Assembly: GCF_004124325.1 (NCBI RefSeq)
Contig: NZ_QBDT01000001.1
Coordinates: 7,714,963 to 7,778,962, forward strand
Length of the DNA: 64,000 nucleotides
DNA from: Streptomyces sp. L2
GTDB lineage: Bacteria > Actinomycetota > Actinomycetes > Streptomycetales > Streptomycetaceae
Direction of reading: 5' to 3'
Shown: piece by piece, positions 17,949 through 26,547 of the stretch
Numbering within the stretch: position 1 is the first letter of the stretch
How the letters are laid out: every line of letters starts with the position of its first letter
Notes under the pieces: model-generated
Database searches by the model: none
The model's input: only the letters and a program-made list of their open reading frames with translations
What the model was told of the DNA's origin: nothing
Translations under genes and position numbers: made by a program

Positions 17949-19729
17949 CGCGCGCTCCGGGTGCTGTGATCGCGGTCCGCTTCGAAAACGACGTCCTCAG
18001 CGAACGGTGAGGGCAGGCGGACGTAGCCGGCTTCGCGGTCGGGCTTGCGATCCCAGCTAGTGAGCAGGTTGGCCTTGGCCGGCAGCGGCACCCCGGCGAG
18101 CAGGGCGGCGAGACGAGGCGGGCAGCCGTGCCGTTCGGCGTACGTCTGGAGGGTGGCGCGTACCTGTGCCCAGAGTGCGTGTTCGGTATGCGGGAACAGG
18201 TCGGCGATGGCGGCGAGTGTTTCGGCGACGTGGTTGACCAGCAGGCAATAGATGACCCGGTCCCAGCCGCGCTGTGCGTCGTACGTCATCGGAGCCGCGA
18301 CCTCGGCGGGTAGTGCGGCGAGGGTGTCGGTGTGGTGCTCCGGCACGAGCTTGGTGCCCTCCAGGTCGCGGAAGAGAACCTGCACGGGCATGCCATGGCC
18401 GTCGACGCAGACGAGAACGTTTTGCAGGTGCGGCTCCAGGACCAGGCCGTGGTCGGCATAGGCGGCGAGTACCGGCGGCAGGAGCAGGTTGAGGTAGGCG
18501 GTCCACCAGGTGAGGGCGGTCTGGGGTCCCGCACCGTCCAGCAGGCAGGAGATGTGCGCGGTTCCTGTCGGGTACTCGTCGGCGATGGCGGCAGCAAGCA
18601 GCGGGGTGGCACCTGGCAGGAGCCGCCGGCTCAGGCCCTCGCGGACGATCACGCCGAAGCCTTCGAGTAGCGCGCGGTCGACGGTCCCGTCGGGACCGGG
18701 CAGCGCGAGACTGCGATAGGCGGGTTCGAGGAGCAGGGCGCTGCCGGTAAAACGGGCGGCCAGATCAGAGAGCGCAGGGGCGATGAGGCGGGTGAGAGCG
18801 ACCGCGCCGGACAGCTCGTAGTGAGCGTTCCTGCGTAGGCAGTTGGTGATTCGCACGTTCAGGCTGAACTTCAGGAACGTGTCACCGTTGTAGAGGGTGC
18901 GCACCGAGGCGGTGGCGGCGAAGGGAGTCCTGCCGGGACCTAGATCGATAATGTCGCCCCGGTCGGAGGCCGCCTGGAGCGCGGGGTGATCGCGCAGCAT
19001 CTCGTATTGCCAGGGGTGCACGGGCAGCAGACGGTAGCCGTCCGGGAGAGCGGGGTGTAGTCGGTTCAGCACCTCGGTGGCGTCGGCCTCGGCGGTCTCC
19101 TCGGCGATCAGGTGCTCGCGGACGGCGAGGTGGCGCAGCGGGAAGACGGCCGCGGCCTCAGGAGCGTAGGCCGGCCAGGAGGCCGCGTCCCCCGTCCGAG
19201 CCTTCGGCGTGGGGTGGAATCTGTGACCGAACAGCAGCGACTGCTCGGAAGCGAGGTAGGCGGCGAGCCGGTCGTCGGCCAGCCGCAGGCTGCGCGCGAC
19301 CGTCTCTGCACCGGGCGTCGTCCGCGTGGCGAGCGTGGCGGAGATGGCCTGGTGACTGGAGGCGATCTGCTCCAGGAACTCCTTGTTGCGCACGCCTGTG
19401 TGCAGGAACAGCTCGTCGTGTGTGTACTCCGCCAGGACACGCCAGTCGATCTCCGACCAGGCGTCGTCGCGCTGCTCGGTGACCGGGCCGGCGAACCGGT
19501 GCGCGCCCAGCAGCGACGTACGGCGCAGCGCGATGCGCAGCAGCACGCCGCGGCGGGGCAGCCGCAGCAACAGGTGACCGTCGCTGACGGCGGTCTGCCG
19601 CTCAGGGCCGGACACCTCGCGCAGCAGGCAGTTGAGGAGGGTGTGGGCCACTGCCTCGTCGGCTGTCGGGAGTCCGGGGCGTGTCACTGGAGCGGGCGTG
19701 GCGTCGAGAGAGTCGGTCAACGAAGGCAT
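17945..19729 (-). CDS. NIS siderophore synthetase, IucA/IucC family (PvsD-like)
   Basis: 594-aa adenylating enzyme that joins a carboxylate (usually citrate) to an amine or alcohol. The ATG at 19729 (MPSLTDSLD) is used because it overlaps the MFS stop as TGATG; the longer open frame upstream is the MFS gene read out of phase. Family motifs: FHPTPKARTG (ATP site), PVHPWQYE, TASVRTLYNGDTFLKFSLNVRITN, EPHLQNVLV and FRDLEGTKLV. The C-terminal FhuF-like portion ends near residue 585. It is one of two synthetases in the operon, consistent with two amide or ester bonds being made. Exact NIS subtype (A, B or C) cannot be set by eye. Confidence 0.93.
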   Translation of the reverse strand: MPSLTDSLDATPAPVTRPGLPTADEAVAHTLLNCLLREVSGPERQTAVSDGHLLLRLPRRGVLLRIALRRTSLLGAHRFAGPVTEQRDDAWSEIDWRVLAEYTHDELFLHTGVRNKEFLEQIASSHQAISATLATRTTPGAETVARSLRLADDRLAAYLASEQSLLFGHRFHPTPKARTGDAASWPAYAPEAAAVFPLRHLAVREHLIAEETAEADATEVLNRLHPALPDGYRLLPVHPWQYEMLRDHPALQAASDRGDIIDLGPGRTPFAATASVRTLYNGDTFLKFSLNVRITNCLRRNAHYELSGAVALTRLIAPALSDLAARFTGSALLLEPAYRSLALPGPDGTVDRALLEGFGVIVREGLSRRLLPGATPLLAAAIADEYPTGTAHISCLLDGAGPQTALTWWTAYLNLLLPPVLAAYADHGLVLEPHLQNVLVCVDGHGMPVQVLFRDLEGTKLVPEHHTDTLAALPAEVAAPMTYDAQRGWDRVIYCLLVNHVAETLAAIADLFPHTEHALWAQVRATLQTYAERHGCPPRLAALLAGVPLPAKANLLTSWDRKPDREAGYVRLPSPFAEDVVFEADRDHSTRSAR

Positions 19730-20976
19730 CAACGGCTCCGGCGGGCAAGGAGGAAGCGGAGGTTCAGTGCGAGAAGAGCGGTCGTGAGCGTGGTGGCCAG
19801 GGCGACGGCGGTACCGGTCAGGACAGGCGCGGTGGGGCCGAAACGAGCGTTGCCCACCGCCGCCGCCAGACCTGCGGCGACCGCGCCGGCCTTGGTGAAG
19901 AACTCCAGTGACCCGAACAGTCCGCCGGGGGCCCGGCCTGGGGCGCAGTCGGCGGCGAGCACCGACAGGCAGACCAGACCGAGCGTCAGGCCCGCGCCGA
20001 GTACGAGCCGTACGGCAGTCAGGGTGAGGAGGGAGTGGGCCACGCTGTGGCCTGCGAGCCCGACCGCCGTGCAAGCGAAGCCTAGTGCGATCCCGGCGCG
20101 GGGGCGGCTCCGGAAGGCCGCGTGCACGGGTATCGCCGCTGTCAGGAAGCACAGGTGGGGCAGGGCGAAGAGCGTGCCGACCAGCGCCGGTGAGATTCCC
20201 GGTATGCGTTCTTCTACGAGCGAGATCAGGTAGGGGAATGAGATTACGGTGGAGAAGACGAAGGCGAAATTCAGAGCGTACAGGGTGCGCAGGGACACGG
20301 CAGGGACTCTTTCGTGCCTCTCGGTGACCGGCTCTGGCGTCGTCTCTGTGGCCTCCCGGTGCGTCCTTCGCGGTTCGGGGAGAGCGGTGAGCAGGAGCGC
20401 CGCGGCGAGTGGCAGGAGCGCGAGGAGCGCGTACTGGCGGTGTGGCGAGAGCCAGGGTGACAGAAAGCCGACGACGATGGGGGCGATGACCAGGGCGGCT
20501 CTGGCGCTGCCCTGCATGAGAGTGAGGGCTCGGGACAAAGCGGATCCCTCCAGCGCGGCGCCCAGGTAGCCGTTGGATGCGGCGAATGTGCCTCCGAAGA
20601 TGCCTTGCAGCACCAGGGCTGTGGTGAAGGCGGCGAGAGAATCGGCCCATCCGGCGAGCAGAAAGGCGAACGCGAGGCCCAGTTGGGCGCGCAACAGCAA
20701 CCGTTTGCGGCCGAAGCGGTCGGCGAGCCGACCCCACAGCGGGGCTCCCAGGCCGCCGAAGAAGGTGGGGACGACGTACAGGAGTCCGGCCCACCGGACG
20801 GCTTTGTCGCCGAACTCGGGCAGGATCTGCGTCAGATAAGGCGGCAGTCCCAGGGCCGCGAAGGAAGCCACGAAGTAGCAGCCGGCTAAGGCGTGCACAT
20901 GACGGCGGCGAAGACCGGGAAGGGGTGGGTCGCTGGCGGGAACCGGCATGGACCTGGCTGCCACGCAGTCACTCAT
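19729..20976 (-). CDS. MFS siderophore exporter (PvsC/SbnD-like)
   Basis: 415-aa, multiple hydrophobic segments consistent with a 12-helix major facilitator. Motif A between helices 2 and 3 is clear: GRLADRFGRKRLLLRAQ. The start is ATG 20976 (MSDCVAARS), overlapping the end of the NIS synthetase gene by 8 nt; upstream codons of the open frame are antisense-like noise. Position between the two NIS synthetases is that of PvsC and SbnD, exporters of the finished siderophore across the cytoplasmic membrane. Confidence 0.9.
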   Translation of the reverse strand: MSDCVAARSMPVPASDPPLPGLRRRHVHALAGCYFVASFAALGLPPYLTQILPEFGDKAVRWAGLLYVVPTFFGGLGAPLWGRLADRFGRKRLLLRAQLGLAFAFLLAGWADSLAAFTTALVLQGIFGGTFAASNGYLGAALEGSALSRALTLMQGSARAALVIAPIVVGFLSPWLSPHRQYALLALLPLAAALLLTALPEPRRTHREATETTPEPVTERHERVPAVSLRTLYALNFAFVFSTVISFPYLISLVEERIPGISPALVGTLFALPHLCFLTAAIPVHAAFRSRPRAGIALGFACTAVGLAGHSVAHSLLTLTAVRLVLGAGLTLGLVCLSVLAADCAPGRAPGGLFGSLEFFTKAGAVAAGLAAAVGNARFGPTAPVLTGTAVALATTLTTALLALNLRFLLARRSR

Positions 20977-22765
20977 CGGTAACTCCTTCCCGACGCAGGT
21001 AATTGGGGCCGGTGGTGTAATGCTTGTTGACGTCGGCCGCACCCGACCGTTCCTTGGTGAGCAGGGTTCCGGCAGTGACCATCGCCTTGATGGGAAGGTG
21101 CGGGGCGTCCAGGACATGGGCCCGGAGGAAGGCGCCGGGCTCGCCCGGACCAGTGCCGAGCCGTTCGATGGCCTCGGAGAGGCGGCCGCGTACAAGGCGC
21201 AGCAGTTTCGTCGGCGGGGCGCCCGCGTGCCGGGCCAGCCCGAAGGCATAGGCCCCCGCGCACAGGTGGACGGTGATGGTGACGAACACATCGGCTACCG
21301 CCCGGTCGTCGTCGCCGACGATCCGCGGGTCGGCGAAGTCGGCCGGGTCCGGGGCGTCGGCGCCCAGGGTCTCACCGAGCCGTAGGCGGTTGATGCGGGG
21401 CGCGTCGTTGTCCTTCAGCAGCAGCCGCAGGCGGGTGCGGCCGTCCGACCGCCTGTCCAGGACCAGGGAGATGTTCTGCTGATGCGACTCAAGGCCGATG
21501 CCGTAGCCGAAGAGCGTGGTTTGCCAGTCGAAGAGAAGAGTGAGGCAGGCGTCGAGCAGTTCGAGCGGGTCGCTGCCATAGAAATGATCGGCAAGGTGAT
21601 CGATCACGAGCCGCCCACCGGGCGCCTCGGCGAGAAGAGCGGCCATGGGCACGACCACACTGTCGTCGAGCTCGGTGGGGTAGCGACGGCACATCACGGC
21701 GAGCAGCTCGTGGCCCGCATGGGCGTAGAGCGTCTCGTCGGCGTGCAGGACCGCCCCTCTGAAGCGGGGCTCGCGCTCGATCACGGTCTGGAGCAGCCGC
21801 TGGCCCGCGGCGCCGTCGACGAGGGTACGTGGCTTAATCGTGCGCAGATTGCGCAAGCCCAACGTGGCCATGGCAAGAGGCAGTTTGAGGTGCACGGTCG
21901 GATCCGTGGTCAGTGCCACCGTACGCATCGACAGTGTGGGTACGGCGTCGAGGTGGGCCCGGTCGGCGAGCCAGGCCCGGTCTGCCAGACCGGCGGAACG
22001 CAGGGCATCGCGCAATGAGGCGCCGATGGTGAGCGGGTGGACCGGCAAGGCGAAGTGGCTTTCCCTGAGAGCCGGCAGGCCGAGGACGGCCGGTGTGGGC
22101 CAGCTGCCGGGCAGGCCCGACGCATCGCCGGTGACGGCGATCGCCTCGCGGGGCAGGACTAGCCAGCGCAGGCCAAAGTGAGGGTGGAACTCGGGTGCGA
22201 ACCGCCGGAGTTGAAGCTCGTCCAGGCCCAAGCGGCCGTGCCCGGTCGGGTATACAGGGTGGTCCGAGCGAGCGGCGAGTGTGTCGTAGGCGAGGCCGCC
22301 CCTCAGGCCGGTCCAGCGGGCTGGGTCGGCGCCGTGGCTGGTGGTCAGCAGTGCAAACGCCTCGTCCCGTGTCGCGTCATGCAGGCGCATGGCCATCAGA
22401 GCCTGGCAGCACTCCTGCGCGAACGCGGCGAAGCCGTCCCGGTCGGCTGGGTCCGCCAAAGAGACCACCGCACGGAGGACCTCGTCGAGGGTGGTCAGCT
22501 CACGGTTGTCGGACTCTCGCGTCAGGAGCGGCCGCCGGGCGGCGTAGGCGGACTGAAATCCGTCCTCGGTCACGGGAAGCAGCAGGGCGTCGCCGGAACC
22601 GTCCACCAGCCTCAGCCACAGGCCATCGGGCCGCTGTACGGGTGTGCTGCGGGTGCGCAGACCGACGACGTCCTCGCGGAGAAGGGAACCAAGCACCCGC
22701 AGAAGCAGTTCCCCCTCGACGGCGTCAGGGTTTGTCGGGGGTGAGGCGATGGCCGGCGCGGTCAC
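20969..22765 (-). CDS. NIS siderophore synthetase, IucA/IucC family (PvsB-like)
   Basis: 598-aa second NIS synthetase. Motifs: HPVYPTGHGRLG (a variant of the usual HP-x-x-K-x-R-x-G ATP motif, here with Thr-Gly-His), LPVHPLTI, MRTVALTTDPTVHLKLPLAM, LHADETLYAHAGHE, ESHQQNISLVLD and LLLKDNDAPRI. It overlaps the ATP-grasp gene by four bases (ATGA) and the MFS gene by eight, so the three are translationally coupled. It is more divergent from IucA/IucC than the other synthetase, suggesting a different substrate, as PvsB versus PvsD in vibrioferrin. Confidence 0.9.
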   Translation of the reverse strand: MTAPAIASPPTNPDAVEGELLLRVLGSLLREDVVGLRTRSTPVQRPDGLWLRLVDGSGDALLLPVTEDGFQSAYAARRPLLTRESDNRELTTLDEVLRAVVSLADPADRDGFAAFAQECCQALMAMRLHDATRDEAFALLTTSHGADPARWTGLRGGLAYDTLAARSDHPVYPTGHGRLGLDELQLRRFAPEFHPHFGLRWLVLPREAIAVTGDASGLPGSWPTPAVLGLPALRESHFALPVHPLTIGASLRDALRSAGLADRAWLADRAHLDAVPTLSMRTVALTTDPTVHLKLPLAMATLGLRNLRTIKPRTLVDGAAGQRLLQTVIEREPRFRGAVLHADETLYAHAGHELLAVMCRRYPTELDDSVVVPMAALLAEAPGGRLVIDHLADHFYGSDPLELLDACLTLLFDWQTTLFGYGIGLESHQQNISLVLDRRSDGRTRLRLLLKDNDAPRINRLRLGETLGADAPDPADFADPRIVGDDDRAVADVFVTITVHLCAGAYAFGLARHAGAPPTKLLRLVRGRLSEAIERLGTGPGEPGAFLRAHVLDAPHLPIKAMVTAGTLLTKERSGAADVNKHYTTGPNYLRREGVTDE

Positions 22766-23952
22766 GGGGTGACCTCCCAGGTCTGTGCGGTGAGGAATCC
22801 AGTCGCGGCCCGGTCGACGCTGTTCCGGTCAGGGCCGACGGCCCGCAGGACACCGAGGTAGTCGCGGTTGGTGCGGTGCAGCGCGTGCCAAGTGCCCCTC
22901 TCGCGCAGCGGACGGTAGGTCAGCTGAACGCCGCCCGTGGTCACGTCGCCGGCGTCGGGTGCGGCGGTCAGCGTGCCGGCACGGTCGGCCAAGGTGTATT
23001 CCAGTCGGCCCGCACGACCGGAGTGCGCGCCCAGATCGGGGGGCAGCGGCTCGCCGAGATGCGTGCGCAGGATGTGCTCGAAGAGCGGTATGCCCAGCAC
23101 GTCGGCCAGGAGCAGGTCGCACTGATCGCCAATCGCACGGTAGTTCACCTCGATGATGCGGGCCCGATCCCCTTGCACGACGAACTCGGTGTGACAGGCA
23201 CCGAAGTGGATGCCCAGCGCTTCGAGTTGGCCGATCACCTGGCCGGTGATCGGCTCGGGGTGGGCAGGTACGAAGTCGTGGCACTGCTCGATGAAGGTCG
23301 GCGGTCGCGAGAGCCGGGTGTGGAAGCCGCCCAGCACATGCCGGATGTGGCCATCGCCGAGAGTCTCCAGGCTGTATAGCTCGCCGGTCAGGTACTCCTC
23401 CACCACCAGTGGAGCGTGGGAACGGCGCGCCTGGATTTCCTTGGTCTGTCGGAACAGCTCGTCGGGTCCGTGGACGAGCCTCACATCCTCGCTGGCCACT
23501 CCCTCCCGGGGCTTGACCACGCACGGATAGGGCACAGGCAAGTCCAGCAACCCGGAGGGGTCCTGCCCACCGGCGAGTTCGGTGTACCAGACAGTGCCGG
23601 CTCCGGCAGCGGCCAGGTGACGGCGCAACTGCGCCTTGTCCTTGCAGCGCAGCGTCACCCGCCAGTCCTTGGCCGGCAGACCGAAGTAGTCAGCGGCAAG
23701 GGCGGCCTGCGTCTGAAGATGGTCGCTGTTGGTGAAAACCGCGTCTGGCGCGTGATGTGTGGAGATCCGGGTGATCAGCGCATGGAAGTCGCGGACGTCG
23801 CATTCGAGGACATCGAGATCCGGATACGAATGGCGGTGGGCGCCGGGCTGGTCGGTGAGGACCGTGATGTCAAGGCCGAGCCGGGCAGCGGCGGGCAGGA
23901 ACCCGTCGGTGAGTGAGTCGCTGGGTTTGAGGGAGAGCAGGTAGAGCCGCAT
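22762..23952 (-). CDS. ATP-grasp ligase (PvsA-like), first gene of the siderophore operon
   Basis: 396-aa carboxylate-amine ligase. Start is ATG 23952 (MRLYLLSLK); a 16-codon extension is open but its residues look non-coding. Features: Rossmann-like N-terminus (VLTDQPGAHRHSYPDLDVLECDV), ATP-grasp lysines in PCVVKPREGVASEDV, VVEEYLTGELYSLETL, and the Mg2+-binding IIEVNYRAIGDQCDLLL. In vibrioferrin biosynthesis PvsA has this fold and this operon position. No DtxR/IdeR-type iron box is apparent just upstream, although a 13-bp dyad lies about 110 nt away. Confidence 0.88.
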   Translation of the reverse strand: MRLYLLSLKPSDSLTDGFLPAAARLGLDITVLTDQPGAHRHSYPDLDVLECDVRDFHALITRISTHHAPDAVFTNSDHLQTQAALAADYFGLPAKDWRVTLRCKDKAQLRRHLAAAGAGTVWYTELAGGQDPSGLLDLPVPYPCVVKPREGVASEDVRLVHGPDELFRQTKEIQARRSHAPLVVEEYLTGELYSLETLGDGHIRHVLGGFHTRLSRPPTFIEQCHDFVPAHPEPITGQVIGQLEALGIHFGACHTEFVVQGDRARIIEVNYRAIGDQCDLLLADVLGIPLFEHILRTHLGEPLPPDLGAHSGRAGRLEYTLADRAGTLTAAPDAGDVTTGGVQLTYRPLRERGTWHALHRTNRDYLGVLRAVGPDRNSVDRAATGFLTAQTWEVTP

Positions 23953-24060
23953 GGCATCACCACTTCCGCTTCGGTGAAAACCTTCGGAGGGCATCGACAA
24001 CCTGATGGTCGGTAGTCGTAGGACGATCTCTGTGGGACCGCTTTGGGGGAGGTCCGGTCG

Positions 24061-24094
24061 CGGGTACGTCGCCGCTGCAGTGGCGACGTACCCG
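24061..24094. promoter_or_regulatory. 13-bp perfect dyad upstream of the siderophore operon
   Basis: CGGGTACGTCGCC pairs with GGCGACGTACCCG across an 8-nt spacer (GCTGCAGT). It lies about 110 nt before the first siderophore gene. It could be a repressor operator or a leader stem-loop. It does not resemble the TTAGGTTAGGCTAACCTAA iron-box consensus. Confidence 0.5.
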
Positions 24095-24099
24095 CCGCC

Positions 24100-24740
24100 T
24101 GCGGAGATGATTCTTACGCGGTACGTGTTCTCTCGTCCTGGGCCTGGTACCGCGAGAGGAGTTCCTCATCGAGTGCGGCGACACCGGTGCGCAGGAGACG
24201 GTCCGTCAGACGAGGGCGATGCTCAGGCCGACCTGCGCGAGAGGCGGCAGGCTCGACCGGCCTCGTGTCCCGGTGGATCCCGACGGCAACGTCATCGGCA
24301 TATTCGTCCGGCGCGGAACGCGTTTCGGGCTTCGGTTCTTCTGCTGTTCGATCAACGATTTCGAGTACTCGCTGACGATCGTACGGACGCACAACCTTTG
24401 GCCCTATGGCGTCACGCACCTCGCGGTCACGCCCTCGGGCGGCGACTCCGCTCCGCCCGTCGCTACCTATCCGCCTTGTCCCAGATCTCTTTTCTTCTTT
24501 CCTTCCGCGCCGTCGTCTGCTCACCACCGGTGGTACCGACAGCAATTGGCCGATTCACCACTCTGCTCTCGCCGAGGGCGGAGTTACGTGAAAGCGCCGT
24601 CCGTATGCGCTGAGACAAGTACAGCAGGTGCGGCCAGGGATCAAAACCAAGCGCCGCAGGCGATGTCGAGCACCGGGGGCAACCTTGCGTGCTTGTGAAA
24701 GAGCGAGGGTGTCGATCAGCCAGCCGCAGCCGCAGCCGCT
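24100..24740. other. Eroded intergenic DNA
   Basis: Short frames on both strands; one plus-strand frame includes a VDPDGNVIGI string such as ends VOC-family proteins, but nothing else of that family is present. No gene is called. Confidence 0.4.
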
Positions 24741-24749
24741 GCTCAGGTC

Positions 24750-25062
24750 TGGGCCTTCAGTGAAACCGGGTGATCTGACGTCCGGGTTGCGGAAAGGTGC
24801 CGCTTGTCGCGGGTGGCCGGCATGACCGGTTTGCCAGAGATAGTGGTGGCGACGAGGAACAGCCCGGGCAGGAATGCGTTGCCGCCACAGATGTCGCTGA
24901 TGGCGAGCTGGTAGTCGCCCAGCTTGGTTGAGGCCGGCATTGTCAGGCGAATATCCTCGCTGCTTGGCTCAATCACCGCACCGGCCACCAGCGTGGCCAG
25001 CGCGGATGCGACGAACACCAGAGCGGCGCGGGCGGTGCTCCCGCCTTTGTCGTGGCGGCTAC
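24750..25062 (-). pseudogene. Fragment of a sodium/calcium exchanger family membrane protein
   Basis: Minus-strand translation gives a hydrophobic stretch ALATLVAGAVIEPS, then LGDYQLAISDICGGNAF and LPGLFLVATTISGKPVMP. The D-Y-Q-L-A-x-x-D-I-x-G-G-N-A-F block is a hallmark of CaxA/NCX-type exchangers. The segment that should link the two helices is largely deleted and no start or full domain remains, so this is a relic. Confidence 0.6.
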
Positions 25063-25183
25063 CTTCCGGCGGCCCAGACGATCGTGCAGACCTGTGTGGT
25101 GCACCTGCTGCGGAACTCTCCCCCGGGGGCCGGAAGTATCCGGCGATCGTGAAGCTCTGGCATGTCGCAAACCTATCGCGCGG

Positions 25184-25200
25184 GGCTTTCTGCGAAAGCC
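25184..25200. terminator. Short hairpin downstream of the biosynthetic operon
   Basis: GGCTTTC-TGC-GAAAGCC, a 7-bp perfect stem with 3-nt loop, about 58 nt after the aminotransferase stop when read on the minus strand; on the plus strand it is followed by GTTTTG. Weak terminator candidate. Confidence 0.4.
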
Positions 25201-25258
25201 GTTTTGTGAAAGGTTGTTTCTGCGCGTAAGAAGCGTCAAGGATTTTGCTGGGGCTGCG

Positions 25259-26464
25259 TCACGTGACGGCCGCGAAGTAACTGGCGATCCGCGTCATCGC
25301 CTCTTTGAGCTGGAAAGGGTCGGCAAGAGTGCAGAGCCGGATGTGATCGTTTCGCCCGTGGTGGAAGTCGCTGCCGGGGCTGATGAGGACTCCGTAATCA
25401 TGCAGGAGCTCATGCGCGACGGTGTTGTCGTGGTCACTTCGGTCATCAACCCCGTAAGGAATGCGGGGAAAGAGATAGAAGGCTCCTTGCGGTCGCACGC
25501 AGCTGAGCCCGGGGATGCCGCTGAGGGCCTCCCACGCGGCGTCGTGACGTTGACGCAGCGGGCCTGCGGGACCGGTGAGGCTGGTTTCGATGTTGTGGAT
25601 GTGGTGGAGGGCGGGGGTAATGGCGTGTTGGGCGGGCACGTTCGGGCACAGGCGCAGGGATGCGAGTTGGGTGACGGCCTGGGTGTAGGCACGGGTTGTG
25701 GTACGGGGTCCGGAGACGGCCATCCAAGCGCTCCGGAATCCCGGGATGCAGCACGTTTTGGACAATCCGTTGAAGGTCACGCAGGGCAGGTCGGGGGCAA
25801 GTGTGGCGAGGATGGTGTGCTTCGTGTCGTACACGATGTGGGCGTAGATTTCGTCGGACATGAGCACAAGGCGGTGTCTGCGGGCGATATTCGCGAGCAC
25901 GCGGAGCACGGCTGCGCCCCAGATGGCGCCGGTGGGGTTGTGCGGTGTGTTGGCGACGAGGGCCACGGTACGGGGGCTGATCTGGCTGGTGAGATGGTCG
26001 GGGTCGGGTTGCCATCCGGCCTGTTCGTCGCAGCGGTAGGGGATCGGTGTGCCGCCTGCGAGGTGGATGGCGGCGGGCCACAGCGGGTAGCCGGGTGTGG
26101 GGACGAGAACCTCGTCCCCGGGGTTGAGCAGGGCCTGGAGCGCGAGGAGAACGAGTTCGGAGACTCCGTTGCCCAGAAGGATGTCGGCAGGAGTGAGGGC
26201 GAGGCCGCTGTCCTGGTAGTAGGAGGCGATGGCGGTGCGGGCGGCGGGCAGTCCTTGGGTGGGGCTGTAGCTGCAGGAGTCGTGGAGGCAGCGTTGTATC
26301 GCGTCCAGGACCACGGGGGGTGCGGGGATGCGGTGGGCGCCGGGGTCGCCGAGGTGGAGGCGGATGATGGAGCGGCCGCGTTGTTCGAGGTCGTCGGCGA
26401 GTTGAGGCAGGGCACCGCGCAGGCCGTAGGAAAGGCCGGCCAGGCGGGTGGCTGGTTTGAGCAA
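25259..26464 (-). CDS. Class I/II aminotransferase
   Basis: 401-aa PLP aminotransferase. TTG at 26464 is chosen as start because GGGAGAAG precedes it and the following residues (LKPATRLAGLSYGLRG) begin the family pattern; no ATG fits. Fold-type I marks: IRLHLGDPGAHRIPAP, SYSPTQGLPAARTAIA, NTPHNPTGAIWG (aspartate-aminotransferase Asn), LVLMSDEIYAHIVYD (PLP Asp and Tyr), NGLSKTCCIPGFRSAW with the PLP lysine, and a C-terminal Arg in HIRLCTLAD for the alpha-carboxylate. It is the last gene of the biosynthetic operon. It could transaminate an aldehyde produced by the reductase modules or feed an amino acid; substrate unknown. Confidence 0.88.
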   Translation of the reverse strand: MLKPATRLAGLSYGLRGALPQLADDLEQRGRSIIRLHLGDPGAHRIPAPPVVLDAIQRCLHDSCSYSPTQGLPAARTAIASYYQDSGLALTPADILLGNGVSELVLLALQALLNPGDEVLVPTPGYPLWPAAIHLAGGTPIPYRCDEQAGWQPDPDHLTSQISPRTVALVANTPHNPTGAIWGAAVLRVLANIARRHRLVLMSDEIYAHIVYDTKHTILATLAPDLPCVTFNGLSKTCCIPGFRSAWMAVSGPRTTTRAYTQAVTQLASLRLCPNVPAQHAITPALHHIHNIETSLTGPAGPLRQRHDAAWEALSGIPGLSCVRPQGAFYLFPRIPYGVDDRSDHDNTVAHELLHDYGVLISPGSDFHHGRNDHIRLCTLADPFQLKEAMTRIASYFAAVT

Positions 26465-26547
26465 GACTTCTCCCGTGTCGATGAGAGGTGCCCGGCAGCT
26501 GGAGCCGAGCGGGCGTGCCGCCGGGCAGAAAGCCAAGAGGGAGCGCC

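Noticed and set aside
19730..20794. Long N-terminal extension of the PvsD-like frame
   Set aside because: It is the MFS gene read in another phase; the true start overlaps the MFS stop as TGATG.
23953..24110. Iron box before the siderophore operon
   Set aside because: No TTAGGTTAGGCTAACCTAA-like sequence could be found by eye; only an unrelated 13-bp dyad.
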